The notes under the pieces: model-generated
The model's input: the letters and a program-made list of their open reading frames with translations, nothing else
Databases searched by the model: none
Told to the model about the DNA's origin: nothing
DNA from: Ectocarpus siliculosus
Lineage: Eukaryota; Sar; Phaeophyceae; Ectocarpales; Ectocarpaceae
Direction: 5' to 3'
Assembly: GCA_000310025.1 (NCBI GenBank)
Contig: FN649736.1
Span: forward strand, 3,416,503 to 3,460,481
Length of the DNA stretch: 43,979 nucleotides
Position numbers and translations under genes: made by a program
Shown: positions 23,701-36,069 of the stretch, one piece after another
Numbering within the stretch: the first letter of the stretch is position 1
Layout: each line of letters begins with the position of its first letter

Positions 23701-26700
23701 CCCAACCAACATGCCCCCCTCGATTTTTGTAACACCAATTTTCCCACTAGATGTGCATGGATTGTTGCACGTGCGTAGTCACCCCCGGCCGTTGACTTGT
23801 GCTTTCATTCGGCGCAGTCTCCTCGCCCTGCTCCTCCACAACATACCACGCGCGAACCCCTTGCCCCCGTCCCCTCCAACACCCCCAGCTCGGCGCTGAA
23901 AAGATCACCGTCCTCAGCCGGCGGCGCCGACTCGATTATCTCCCGCTTGAACACCGTGAGGAGCGACGAGTGGGCCGCCCACAGGGCCAAGAAGCTTCAC
24001 GACAGGCACGTGACGATCCGACTGAAGCGAATGGTTCGCGGCTTCATCTGCTGCACGCAGGTACTGGCTTTGGAAGAGAGGCGACACCAAAACTCCAGAC
24101 TGCCGTCGTCGGCTGTCCATCTACCGGCGTTTGCCATTTCGTGCCACCAACCCCTGCTCGGTCACTTTAAACCCGACGTGCCCCATTTCCGCTACTTTTG
24201 GTGAATGGGTGAACCGATATCCAACACTACTGTAGTCTCCACAGTAATCCATGAATGGTGATGCTCAGTACCCCCCTCCCCCCCCCCCGCCCCCGCGCTT
24301 CCCGTAGGCGCGTTTCCTGCTGCTGCAGCTGCTGTGGGACAGGACGGAGGGCAACATCCTTGGCGAGCGTCGCAGCAAGCGCGCCGCTGTTGAGTCTCGC
24401 GCCGCATCTACCGTCCAGCAGCTCTCCCACATCCGAAAACTCGCGGTCGGGTTGATCAAGGTTCGGTAGTAGCTCGCTGCACGTCATCAAGAGTTGGTTC
24501 GTCGGATCACTTTTTTTCTAGTATGGTTTTGTCGAAAGCTATTGTAACGGCCTGCCGTCTTGTTGTGTTGCGAGGTGTCTTGACACTTCTTTCTCGTGGG
24601 GAAAAATCTGTTAAGCCAAGGGTGTGATACGGGTGAAGTTTAGGGTGACGAAAACAACTGGGTCGTGACCGATTTGTTGGGCAGGGTTGTGGCGTGCAGC
24701 TGGCTCTTCTCAACTACTCTCCCCGACCCACCCCATCGTAAGAGAAATTGACCCAGTCATGGTTTCCCTTCGATCTGTACGGGACCTTTCTCGCATTAAG
24801 ACACGCCAGAATAAATGAACAATTGATACCTTCACCGCAACGGGTATGGGTCGGCTTTGCCTCGTTTTTGCAACTCTCGACTACGACCCTGGAATGTACA
24901 GTAATCACACTCGAGGTACCACAAACGTCCGGTAATCCGGTGAAATATCGTGCAACACGACCGAACAACAACAAAACGACAGATTCAGAATAGCGCGGAG
25001 GCGTTCAAGCTGGAGCAACAAGCAAGGCAGGCGAAACGGAACCCTAAGAAAACGGCGAAACCCAGCGGGGACAAGCACGGAGGCAGGCATCAGGGGGGTG
25101 GCGGGGGGCGCGTCTTTGACACAGCCAAGCAGGCTCGTTCTGAGAAGGCGGAGTGCGAGGCCATTCTCAGGGTGAGCATGCCAACAGCGAGCACACAAAC
25201 ACGTTGTTCGAACAGAAGTGTAGTCCTGCTGTTTTCTCTTTCCCGTGGACGCGACCGAGGCCAAGGTAGATGCGATTCATGGTTGGGATGGCATGTGTGC
25301 GACAACCAACAGGAGGGAGAAACACGCCGAAGCCGCCACCTGTGTCCCCCCATTCCGTTTTTTTTCTGTCTCTTCTCCTTGTGCGCCTTCCTATGTCACA
25401 GATCAGAAACCGCCAGATGATGCGAATAAGAAACTTCGCTTGTGACCGATTGCTTTATTGTTACGGAGAGATGCCACAAGTGTTCAAACCCTTCCGGACG
25501 CCTGGGCCCAATGAAAACAATTGTGACGAGCATTGATTCCCCCAGCTTTCCATCGGTTCTGTGAAGCTAGGCAATCAACACTACACGGCAAGCACAACAG
25601 CTACCGTGCTTCATACAGGTCGAGTGCGGAGAGAGCATCACTCACGGGACTACTCGCACTGTTCCTCGAGGACTTGGTTGTTTGTTCCGTTTTAGATATC
25701 AGCCACAAGGCGCCGGCGTCAGCTGTCTGTCCACCGAACAGAATTTCCTCCCTAGCCGGAAACTGCAGCCAAGGAGAAGAAGCATAATGCCTGCTTTGGC
25801 GCTCAGTAGGTGCAAACGCAGTGCGCTGCTTCATCTTCGTTCGAATTTCTATGGCTGGAAAGCAAACAACACGCAGATCTTAGAAACAAACATGCGATTG
25901 ACACAAAAAAGAACATGCACCCTGCTGGGTGTCGCCTGAAATTCTACGGCTTCAAAATATGCAAACTTCGACCTAGAACCCACCAAGCAAATAACGGATT
26001 GAGGCTGTGAGCTATGTCTTTCAAAAAAAACGTGAAATTGAACTAAAATGACGCTTCTTTTTTATGCGTTCGAAGGAGCACGGGCGGCGGGGGCGGCGAT
26101 TGGTGGACATAGCCGTGAGAGACAGGTTCTTGCGCGACCTCCTTTACTCTCACCGCAGGCAGCACATCATCCGAGATCAACGCGAGTACCTCATGGTAAG
26201 CGTGAACTGAGGGATGTGGCCGTGCACCGGTTGCTCCCCCCTGCAAACAGTTCGGCCATTAGCCTTCTAGCGGGAATGAGAGCGTGGTGAGACCCAGACG
26301 GATTTGTCATAGACTTTACCATATGGCGCACTGGTGTGCACATGCCCCCCCTCGCAACGCAACTCTCAATGAAAAGAAGGAAGGGATGCTCTTAGGGTGC
26401 GTTGGAGTCGGGGGGATACGAGGAAAGGATGGGCTTCGGCTTCCGAAACTGAGACGATGAGAGAACCTTCAGAATCTACGAACGACCACGTCAACGTGCA
26501 TGCGCCACATACGTGGTTGCATCAAAGCTTGAAGTGTTCGCAGTCGTCATTGTAGGGGTACTGACGTTTGTCAATCGAGGCGAGCCTGGGCCTGGGAAGA
26601 GTTGGGTTTGCTCGAGGAAAGCTGCATATTGTCTTGCATCCAAGAAGTGCATCGCATCTATGTAAAGCAACTTCCTTTGTTTGTACCGTTATTATTTTGC

Positions 26701-29700
26701 GCTATTCATGTCTGTGTGCCGCAGAACCCTCATCGATCTCCCTCGTTCACTCCCTCCCCTATTTGCTTGGTTCAACCGGACTTTCTCCTTCTTCGACATT
26801 CAAAGCAACATAGCAATCGCTTCCCCAAGACGTATTATAGTTGGCCTCCTGTAAGATCTAGTTTGACCATTTGCACACCTCGTATTTCCTCGTGCTATTC
26901 ACCGACCTTCTCCAGCTCTCCGTTCTTGCAAAGTAGCCACATGTTGTTGTGCTTTTCTCTTAAAACGTGTTTCATTTCATCAGGAAACGTCCCGCCCGCC
27001 GTTGGTGGACAGCCGGGACGTCAAGCGAATGCTCGAGTGTCCGGCGGAGGAGATGCACATGTTCAGCGACCCCATGAACTACCGCACGAGGCCGCGGTAC
27101 ACCCGCCTAGCACTTCCTTTCCGAGAGATCGGAGGGATTATCCAGGTCAGCGTGCTTGCGGCCTTCCTGTGTCGCTCTGGTCCCATGCCACAGGTGCTGA
27201 CAGCACACGCGTGGTAGAAAATTGCATACCGTAGCAACAGACCCGGTTCGGGTACGAATTAGGATTCCCGATGCCCACACACCCACACAATCGAAGCGTT
27301 CCAACCATGGGTGATGCTTTTCAGAGACGTAGGAGAACCTTCGACGTTGCGGAGAATCTGGCATGGTGTACGTGTATAGTTGGGTATTGTGGTGGGCACT
27401 TCGTTTTCACGGACGACGGTAAAGGCCGGTGCAACGGTCGGTACCTATTGCAAGCTGGCTCCAAGACACTCTGCCGCCATTCCTTTGCTTGATTGTTTTG
27501 CGGGATACCATGACTTTACCGCGACGGATTTCAGCGCTCATTGGCAAGTGTCTCGAACTTCCTCGATTATAGAACGTGCCACCACTTGAGACAAAGCTGA
27601 AGGTCAAACCTAGGACTGGGGATATTGGCCTTTGAGAATGAATGTAGACGAAGATTCAGGAAAGTAGACGATGAAGACAAAAAATTCAGATGTGATTGCG
27701 GCTCCGAGAGCGAAGACCATGTTCATGTACTTGCGGAATGTCCGTGGTACAAGAAGGAGAGGGAAATGTACGTCACTGAGCTAGCTGGGAGAGATGTTTG
27801 ACGAATGTAATAGCCAGGAATGCTCCGTCCTGTCGAGGACGCGTGGTCAACGGTCTAACCGCTAAGGCTTCCAAAACATGAGAGAGAGTATGCCCCCCTT
27901 CGGATCCAACTCCTACGATCGGGAAGAGACGAAAGGAGGTTAAAACGGCAAGTAGACCGTATGTTGTACGATGTGGGAGAGGAGAGGTTGCCGAGAGAAG
28001 CCTGGGGGGCGAAGTGGACAAACACGAAAAATGGAGGTATCATCCCACATAGTTTGAAGATGGCGTAGGAAGAGTTCAACATCGATTAGGTTGATACAAT
28101 GGAAACGAACGGTAGGTCTAGAGGGGTTCGAGAACAAGAAATCTGCTTCTTTCGCCGAGAGAGAACACAACATAGCAAAATGATCCAAGGATAAGGAGGG
28201 TCTAAATGTGTACGGATGTTGAAAGAAGGTATAGGTACCTACATGGACAAATGGATGCAGGGAGAAAGTCGAAGGTCAAATTTAGGACTGGGGAAAACGG
28301 CCTTTGAGAACGTTGACGAAGATTCAGGAAGGGAGACGATGAAGACGAGTTCAAATGTGAATGAGGCTCCGAGTGCGAAGACCGGGTTCACGTCGTTGCC
28401 AAATGTCCGTGTTGGGCGACAAGGACAGGGAAATGTACATGACTGGGTTGGACATGTAGAAGGAAAGGTATAGGGAGGTGTTTGAAGCATGGATTGCCAG
28501 GAGAAGATGGCAGCTGTACTGGGTATAGGAAGTGGGTTGAAAAGGCGGGAAGAGATATCGATAGGGTAGATCGGCGAATTTAGGGAGAACATTTTTTAGC
28601 CTCTTTGACAAAGTACTTCGAAGTGGGAAGGAACGATTGCCATCCGTGATCGGTCCTATTGGAACATTGATGCGTCCTCTCGGGACGTTGTTCAATGGTC
28701 TAACCACTAAGGCAATCGAAACATGAGCCCTCCCCCTCCGCGCGTACAAACATTTTATCACGAGGGCCTCTCCCTCCCCCCGGCTCCAATCTAAAACTAA
28801 CTTTTGCTGTTTGAGTCGCCCCCAGCCTCCTGAGTTCTTATCTTGCAGCCGCCACGTTTTGGGGCTCCATTATTATATATATGCGCATTGGTACACCATA
28901 TGGGCGGGTTCTTGTTCTCAACACGACGTCGGAACTGAGCATATTTTCTTACAGCCAAGTCCTTAGATTTTGGATTGTTTGAGGCTCAAGTTCCTAACTG
29001 CTAAGTTCTTAAGTGATGGCGCGTTCTGTATTCGTCAGAGACTCTATAACGGCCCGCACGTGCTCTCTGGGGCAGTTGGTTTCGGTCGTACAACGTGAGC
29101 CTTTTCCCTCTTTCGGTGTGTTGGCATTTTAGTCGGTTTCAAATGTATCCTCTGTTCTGGAGAGAGCGAGGGGGGTGGGTCAGAAGCCGGATCCATTCAT
29201 CTCAATGAAACACCTCCACGAAATCGTGTGCCATCACAGGATACCATCGCCAGCAACGTGAGGTCGGAGTACCGAGACAAGCTCAAGGAGGCGCTCGGCC
29301 CAACGGACGCAAGGGAAAGCGGAATCCACCAGCAGGAACCCTATTCTTCGCCGGCCGGTGCTTTCGCCGAGGATACCAACACCGGCTGGGTGCACAAAGA
29401 CGCCACCGCTGCGGCCGCACAACAACCGCGGCAGCAGCAGCAAGCGCCGACGGCGGAGCACGCGCACAAGAACAGCAACAAGACGCGAGCATCGGTGAAT
29501 TTCGACACCGGGGCAGCGGCAACAACCACGCCACCGCATCAACAGCGCGCCGCCGTTGGAATGCTAGCGGCGGGGCACAAGCCGACGCCGGCTGTCCTGG
29601 CGCCGCAGACGGCGACAGCGGTGGCCGCGGCAGCATCACGCTCCGCCGTCCAGGGAAGGGCGTGGCGAAGTGGTCGAGACGGGGCTGCGATGGCGGTGCC

Positions 29701-29731
29701 GATGATGACAGCAAAAGCCACCGCAGCGTGA
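17755..29731 (+). CDS. Large IQ-motif (calmodulin-binding) protein, 13 exons, 5' end uncertain
   Basis: Exons: 17755-17875, 18008-18354, 19319-19633, 19936-20433, 20835-21400, 21689-22022, 22692-22919, 23818-24060, 24308-24460, 24983-25171, 26076-26195, 26984-27145 and 29240-29731 (TGA at 29729). Summed length is 3768 nt, about 1,255 residues. Only two introns are not phase 0 (phase 1 after the first exon, phase 2 after 21400), and both junctions restore codons. IQ-like motifs end exons 7 and 8 (AVTVQRAFRSTLQ; IRLKRMVRGFICC). Exon 9 gives ARFLLLQLLWDRTEGNILG, and exons 10-12 are basic, helical and charged. Exons 3-6 are low-complexity Ser/Gly/Arg-rich, and the C-terminus is Ala/Gln-rich. IQ motifs bind calmodulin or related EF-hand proteins. 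The overall family is not recognised. The start Met and the weak acceptors at 22691 and 24982 are the least sure parts. Confidence 0.72.
25381..25536 (+). other. Possible extra or alternative exon of the IQ gene
   Basis: A good acceptor (CTATGTCACAG, ending about 25400) opens a phase-0 frame beginning IRNRQMMRIRNFACDRLL, with basic IQ-like character, but it runs into TGA at 25534-25536 without a strong donor. It lies inside the intron between exons 10 and 11. It could be an alternatively spliced terminal exon or a chance frame. Confidence 0.2.
27590..28725 (+). mobile_element. Two tandem decayed LINE 3' ends inside the last intron of the IQ gene
   Basis: Copy 1 (27590-27880) has the Cys/His knuckle region: C-x-C-G-S-E, then D-H-V-H-V-L, then C-P-W-Y-K-K-E-R. 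It ends in a 3' tail with GGTCTAACCGCTAAGGC. Copy 2 follows at once: a post-RT segment at 27900-28190, a knuckle region at 28215-28565, and a tail GGTCTAACCACTAAGGC at 28697-28713. The order and wording match the copy at 938-1836. All are 5'-truncated and frameshifted. Here they are in the sense direction of the host gene. Head-to-tail arrangement of truncated LINE ends is notable. Confidence 0.65.
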
Positions 29732-30625
29732 CGGTACAAGATACAATGGCAGCGCTGCATCAATCTGCTGCTTTTGTTCGCCACCCCCCTGTACCCTGAC
29801 GAGGCGTGTGGCCAGAAACAGAGTACTGCTCGAGTTTTGCTACGTGAAACCGACTTGTCAGCAAAGTCGCCAAAACACAAAATACCACACACAAAGAAAA
29901 AGGAAATTGCACATTCAGAGAACCATGGTGTGTGTGCGGTATCCCGCCGCCCATCCCTGCTACAGTAGTAAATTTACAGCAGATATTTCTCGTTGGGTTT
30001 CTGAGTGTATCGAGGGTACGTAGATTTCATGATGTCAGTAGGCACCTACTCGTATGTATGATGTGGGCTACGCGGCGACGAGAGAGAGGATACAACGTTG
30101 TGCACCTCGCTGCGAAAGTGTCGCTCTACGGAGGGGTTTGAAACAGAACGAGGGACACCCAATTGTTGCTAGCCCAGCTACTAAAAGACAAACTACGCAT
30201 CGTGACACGAAACCAGCGACCGGGTCTCGACGTGAAAGCACGGAACGGGATCGCTCCTACATTTTAGCAACACAGAGGATTACGCCGCTCATCCCACCAT
30301 TCCTTTCTTTTTCTCTTCTCGAGAGAAGCTTGGGACTTTTGGCATCAACGCTTCGTCCAAATGCATCAAACACAGAGGAACAGACCTGCTGAGGACAAGC
30401 CGTGGTCATCTTGGCAAAGGCCTTGCCCATTTTGGAGCAGTTTTGAGAAGACGTGCGGTTCCGGTCGATGCTTCTTCGCTCTCTTCAAGCGAAGCTCCTA
30501 CGTAGTGTAAACGTCGAAAATATGTGCAATTGCTGGTGCTGTAGAGATGGTCGTGCTGCGTGTCGTGTTCGTGTGAGCGTCGGCGAGGGGCGACGAGCAG
30601 GGAGCGACGAGCAGGTAGATATCAT
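29732..30625. other. Spacer between the IQ gene and F-box-like copy 1
   Basis: The first part is the likely 3' untranslated region of the IQ gene. A short frame starting at ATG 30470 (MLLRSLQAKLLRSVNVENMC) could be a first exon of the F-box-like gene, but the donor phase did not match the phase-1 entry of the next exon. Nothing else is seen. Confidence 0.4.
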
Positions 30626-30626
30626 C

Positions 30627-30727
30627 AGGAGGAGCCGAAAATGCGGCGAGATTTGAAGCGACTTGAGTTCGAAGTTCGAACCACATGTCAGGAGGAGCCG
30701 AAAAATGCGGCGAGATTTGAAGCGAAT
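30627..30727 (+). repeat. Duplicated 35-base unit at the duplication boundary (copy 1)
   Basis: The unit AGGAGGAGCCGAAAA, followed by ATGCGGCGAGATTTGAAGCG, occurs twice, at about 30627-30662 and 30690-30724, separated by about 28 bases. The same doubled arrangement occurs at 41441-41541 in the second copy, where similarity between the two duplicated segments begins. Confidence 0.85.
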
Positions 30728-30838
30728 CCGTTCGCGAATTCGCGACACTGCTGTTGCTGCTTCCTTCACCTCTGTCTCACATACACGCACTCGCCCCTCT
30801 TGCACACAACAAACTCACCTCCTCCGCGTCCGCTACAG

Positions 30839-32513
30839 GAAGGAAGTACCAGCTCAAGACGAACCTACAGCAGGGAAAGCCATACATCAAGGTGAGCACA
30901 CCGACAGCGATGTTGCCACTGTTTGAAAGGTCGCTTGATAGCCAGCGATCTTGGTGTTTTCCTGTTGTTCCTCGGTCTACGGCAGCGGTTCCCGATGTTG
31001 AATCCTGTACGATACGAGTCCTAGAGTGGTGGTGTTGGTTGGCAAGTAGTAGAGTCCTTCCAGGAGCCCGGGTCTTGTCTTCTGTGTGGTTCCAGTATCG
31101 TCAGTGGAGGACAGAACATTGATCCTCCGCAATAAGACGTTGGAGATCCTCATCATCGATCGGAGACAGAGAGGCGTCACAGCCTCACACACAGCACATG
31201 ACACTCGTTGTTGTCTATCGCTCCTGCTCCCCTTTGGATTTCCTGCAGGTACCAGGAAACATCATGGACTACGCCTCGTTGCCAGACAAACGCGCTCTCG
31301 ATGTCCTTTCTTCGATCCCCGCCGACAAGAAGATTCGTCTCAGCGGTGGTACCACCACCACCATCACCACGGCAGCAGCAGGCACTGCTGTAGCTCAAGC
31401 CGTGGCCGAGGCAGCCCCATCATCATCATCATCATCATCTTCACCAGCCGCTGCAGCAGAACGACACCACCTTGACGTACTGCCGGGCGTTGTCCTCAGG
31501 GAGATCGTCTCCTTCACAACCGATAGCTCCCTCAGCGGCGTCTGTAGGACAACTCTGGGAGCCATTCGCGAGCTGCACTACAAAATCGACATGATCGACT
31601 GCCGAGAAGTATTATTAGACTATAGCCCCAGCGAAGACCCTACGGGAGCGGAGCTAACAAACCACATGGGACTTGACGCTTCTGGAGCTCTGGCTACTGG
31701 CAGGGCTGTCGTCCGCATCACGATCACTTACGTGCACCATGTATGTGTCATTGTGATGCGTTCCTCCAGTGAAATTGCCTAGTGGGGCATGGAGTACATA
31801 TTCCACGGAGTTAATAGCAGTAAATACAGCAATAAACAACGTTCTTCCCCCGTTCGAAGTATCGAGGGCAGCGGAATTTGTGTTGTAGGCACAATTTACA
31901 ATTTTACAATGTGCTGCGCTGACTTGCTATTGGAGATAGGTGTGTAGTTCGCGCAGCCGCTAGGACTCTCTGCTGGTCCCGAAAAACAGCCTGATTCAAG
32001 CTCACAAAGCGTTTATGTATGCATATTAGGACACGCTTTGCTATGTTTGTTATATGCATTGTCTCCCGTTGTGGCGCACAAGTCGTTCGTGATGGTTTTA
32101 CATAGGACACTTCCACATCTATGCGTAACCGCTCTTCCTTTTAGTCCACCTCTTGTGTTGCACAAGAAGAGGAACTGAAAGTGCTCATGCACGTCGTTGG
32201 TAGTTTGATTATCCAGCCACTTCGGCTACATGCAGTGGTCTATAAAGCAAACAATTCAGCGGCGGTGATATCTCAAACCCGCGACACTCGACTTCGAGGA
32301 CTCAAACCCTCACTCTCCACAAATGCGCCATTTTTTCTTTGCAGTTCCAGGACCCTGCTCTGGAACAGGCCATCAGGAGGGTCGTGCAGCATTCAATTCC
32401 CACCCTGCGCGAGATCGCCATCCGCGGGTACCCCACATGGACCGGACGCGCCAGGTACGCCTCTCATGGCGCAAGGCGAACGCAACCAGGCAAAAATGTG
32501 TCGCTCAGATTCA

Positions 32514-32559
<46 letters not shown>

Positions 32560-33437
32560 CCTCCTTCTTTCGTGCACTCCTCTATTTCTATTTTCGCGTT
32601 TGTTTGTGTTTTGGCGCATTCATATGTTGCACCCAATACTTGTCGCTCAAATTCACGGATGTTTCTCTATCTTTCGTCCACCCTGCTCCTGCCGTGCTCT
32701 GATCCGCGTTTCGCGTTTGTTTATGCTCTGGCACGTACGTACATGCGTAAAACCTATGTTGACAACTGTTGCTACGCGTTCGTTCCAGGGTAGGCGCCAT
32801 CCTCGGGGAGCTCGTGCCCCTCTCTGCCAAGCGCCACCGCGTGGCCCCGCGGCTCGCACGGGTACACCTGGTGGACGGAGCCACGGGCGTCGCGAAGGCC
32901 GGCAGGGCGGTGGCAGCCGGTCTGTGGCCGGCCCTGGAAGTGCTCACCTTCTCGCACTGCCGGGCGAACGCGGGCCACTTCCGCGACCTGGCGCGCGGGC
33001 TCCGCTCGGGGCTCGCCCCGAGGCTGCGGGTGCTAGGGTGGGACGACCAGTCCAGCGTCAGGGACGTCGCGGTCGATGACGTCATCCTCGGCGCGCTGTC
33101 CTGGGGGCAGTGCCCACTCGTGGAACGCCTCAGCTTCACGGGAAACCGTTTCTGCCCGGAGCACAGAATCAGATACCTGGAGGAGATGTTGTGGGTCTGC
33201 CCTCGCTTGCGAGAGCTGCGCATGGACTGCAGCCGCACGCCTCACCATCAGCTGAGCGTCCTGGCGGGCGCCCTGGCAGGAGGGCACGTGCCACGGTTGG
33301 AGCGGCTTCTCGTTAGGGCAACGGCGCGCTACTACCGTGACAGCGACGTGGAGCTGCTGGCGCTGAAGCGGGCCGCGGCTTCGAGGAGCCCTCCCGTGGA
33401 GCTCGAGTTACAGATCAAGACGCTACTGAAACAATAA
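30839..33437 (+). CDS. F-box-like, leucine-rich protein, copy 1 (5' exon not located)
   Basis: Exons: 30839-30891 (53 nt, enters in phase 1), 31249-31740 (492), 32345-32454 (110) and 32789-33437 (TAA stop). Donors are GTGAGC, GTATGT and GTACGC with CAG acceptors, and AG|G restores Arg at the last junction. About 434 residues are visible. After a Thr/Ala/Ser low-complexity stretch, LDVLPGVVLREIVSFTTD followed by SGVCRTTLGAIRE has the spacing of an F-box (substrate adaptor of SCF ubiquitin ligases, binds Skp1). The last exons have repeated L-x-x-L-x-(I/L/F) patterns (LREIAIRGYP; ALEVLTFSHC; VERLSFTGN; LRELRMDC), as in leucine-rich repeat receptors of F-box proteins. F-box assignment is by eye and moderate. 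The upstream ATG exon is missing from my model. Confidence 0.72.
31419..31441 (+). repeat. (CAT)n/(TCA)n coding microsatellite in copy 1
   Basis: Seven to eight TCA units encode a Ser run in exon 2. The second copy at 42240-42261 is shorter and interrupted, showing repeat-length drift after duplication. Confidence 0.8.
32521..32553 (+). repeat. (CT)n intronic microsatellite, copy 1
   Basis: About 33 bases of CT repeat lie in the last intron of the F-box-like gene. The homologous tract in copy 2 is about 81 bases. Confidence 0.9.
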
Positions 33438-33439
33438 CA

Positions 33440-36065
33440 GAAATAAGTGGTTGCTAGTGACACAACTGTGCCTTATTGCTCTCTGTGTAACATCCTCCCC
33501 TACGTTGTAGTACGCATTTCTTTCGCGTAGCAAAACCTCCCACTAGGAGTTGCGCGCAGCAGGATTATTTCGCGTCGAGGCAATTCCATGTGGCCTCACT
33601 GGTACAGTCGGTTTTGCAGTGAGCTTCGCGACACAGATATGATATGTGTGTCTACTGTTGGTTGTGACAGTACGTCGGTATATATGTGTATCAAAATCGG
33701 TACTGGTAGAGTTTAAAAACAATATAAGGGAAATATAGAGGGTATTGTTTCTGTTTTCAAGAAGGAACGGGCGGATGAATATGTGGCGTCCTTTCGATTT
33801 CCCTCCGAAGATTGGGAAGGCAGATTTTGGTTTTGGTTACTTGTGAGAGTTGTCGAAGCCTTTGTCAAAGCGCCTGTCCAGATTGAACGGGATAGTTTCG
33901 GGGGGTGTGACGAACAAAGCTCTTGTCGATACTGCTGTACATTTCGGTTTTACTTTGCTCTAGGTCCCAATGGACGAGCGCAAGGTGGTTGCAGAACGGA
34001 TAAGTTCGCTCTGGATATAGATATATATGATTGAGTCGTTCAAGTCCAAGTAAATATGTTTATCTGAAGATGCATCGCCGTCTCGCTTGTTATTGGTGGG
34101 AGGCCACATTCTAGGTTGCATCTATCTAACCTATCTGGTCTATCTTTATGTACATGTGGACATTCTGTTGGTTGTTCGTACATCTTCGGGTTGTTGGTGT
34201 CTACTCCGGGTCAATGTTGCGTTTTTCCCAGAGAGCTCAGTGTTTCGTGCTTCTTCTCGAACCTGTCTTCATGAAGCTGCATTTTGGACAGCTCGATTGG
34301 CCCTATTGCGTACTACGTAGTAGCCGTCGAGGTAGCTGTGACTCGTGTTCCAGAACAGGCCTATTGTTAAGAAACGTCAACACCGGGTTGTCAGTTTTCT
34401 TCTTAATTCGTCGCCACTGTTGAGCATAGGTTGTTATAGTCTAGAGTAGAGAGTTTAGCGTGAAAAATTGAGCCTTTGTTCCCTAACTAAATATTTCTCG
34501 ACTGCGGGCCCGTGTTTTGCATGGTATTCGGAGGTAGCCATGTGATGGTGGTGCGTTACGAGGTTTATCTAGCGCTATGTATCAGAAGTTGTGTGTTAAC
34601 GTTATGGCAATATTCAGGTTATATTACGATTTCAAGTGCCATCCTGTTCAGTGTTGTACTTGGGGCCTTGTTTGTGTTGGGTTCCCGTCTATGGTATACA
34701 TACAAGGCGATAGGAGCGGAGCATTATCAAGGCGAAAACTACGGAAAGCAGCAACAACCTGTACCCACCCGTGGTCGGGATGGTTCCACGCAGCCCCAAG
34801 GTGATCAGTGAAGTCATATGACAGGATTACCCCCGAGGGACGGACGATCCATTTGAACCACTTTTCGAAGACCGGGGGCATCGCAATTAAATAGATTCGT
34901 CTAGATCCGACGAAATATGCCATTGAGACGAAACATGTACGTATGTGATGCGCTGAATCTGGGCAGCAACTGATCGTGTTGTCCTCGAAACGCCTGTGGG
35001 GCGTATGTATGTGACGTGTGCGAGGGGGATAAGATCGGTACGCCGGCCGCTTGAGACGGGTTTTCGCTGCTAAACAGAAATCAACCCACCACGAAAACAA
35101 GGTACGGAAGGGCTTTCTGTGATACAGTATCGTGCAACGACTAGACAACTTCTCAAGTTGCACTGTTTGCGTCGGACCCGACTGATACTATACGTGCATG
35201 CAGCAAACCGTGAGACATCTGAAAGGAGGGAAGAACAGTAAAAATATTCGCGCCAATCACAACGCAGAAAACTTTGTCTGTACGAAGCTAACCACGACAG
35301 ACCACAGCTGGCTGCTGTCCCTGGAAGTGTGGCATGTGTACTTTCTTGCATTTTCTGATCGCTGTCGCGGGGGGACGGTTGTCGCCTGAAGAACTCCGAG
35401 TGAAACGAACGTCAGTCGCGGTGCTGGTCCCGAACACGCAAATAAATCTGTCCTTGTACATGTACACCGATACATAACACCCCTCCCTCGCTGAATCCTT
35501 TTGGTACGACACGGCGCTCGATTTTCACTCCTTTCTTTGTTTGCAATACCCGCCACAATATCCAGCGCACTCATCACACCAGCACCAATCTGGAACACCC
35601 GTAAACGCAACACCCCCCATACCAAATAAGACAAAGGTTCAGTGTTTACATGGGCTGACCCGTCCGTTCGGTCACTGGAGGTCGGCGTCAAACTCTAGCA
35701 ACACCAACATCGTTGAGGACACGCCCGAGGAACCAGTTACGCTGGAAGACTGCCGCACTAGCCCCCCTTTCTGTACGGTGCGGTGCGGGAGGTGTTCTCA
35801 ACAGGTGGTTCTGCTGCTCTCAACGCAAGTATACTCATCTAGCTCGTTTGCCATCATTTACATCGGGGGAAGGATGGAACGCCCAGAGTAATGGCAGCGT
35901 GCGCGCTCTCTTTGCCTCACATCCCCTTTGGTTCACGGTTTACACAAGGCCAGGACACGAGAGCGCATTGGGAAAAAAAACTAAGGCCAGAAGCAAAGGA
36001 CTCCACCCATGGGTACGAGCCCTCGTGGTTTTCATCCATGATAAAACTGTCAACATTTAACATTA
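33440..36065. other. Spacer with no supported gene
   Basis: From 33440 to 36065 only short, conflicting frames occur. TATATATA-like patches lie near 34015-34030. No splice-consistent exon chain or known motif was seen. The first few hundred bases are probably the 3' untranslated region of F-box-like copy 1. Confidence 0.4.
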
Positions 36066-36069
36066 TTTA

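Noticed and set aside
32588-33287. Minus-strand frames across the last exon of F-box-like copy 1
   Set aside because: They are antisense shadows in GC-rich coding sequence; the plus strand has matching splice sites and leucine-rich pattern.
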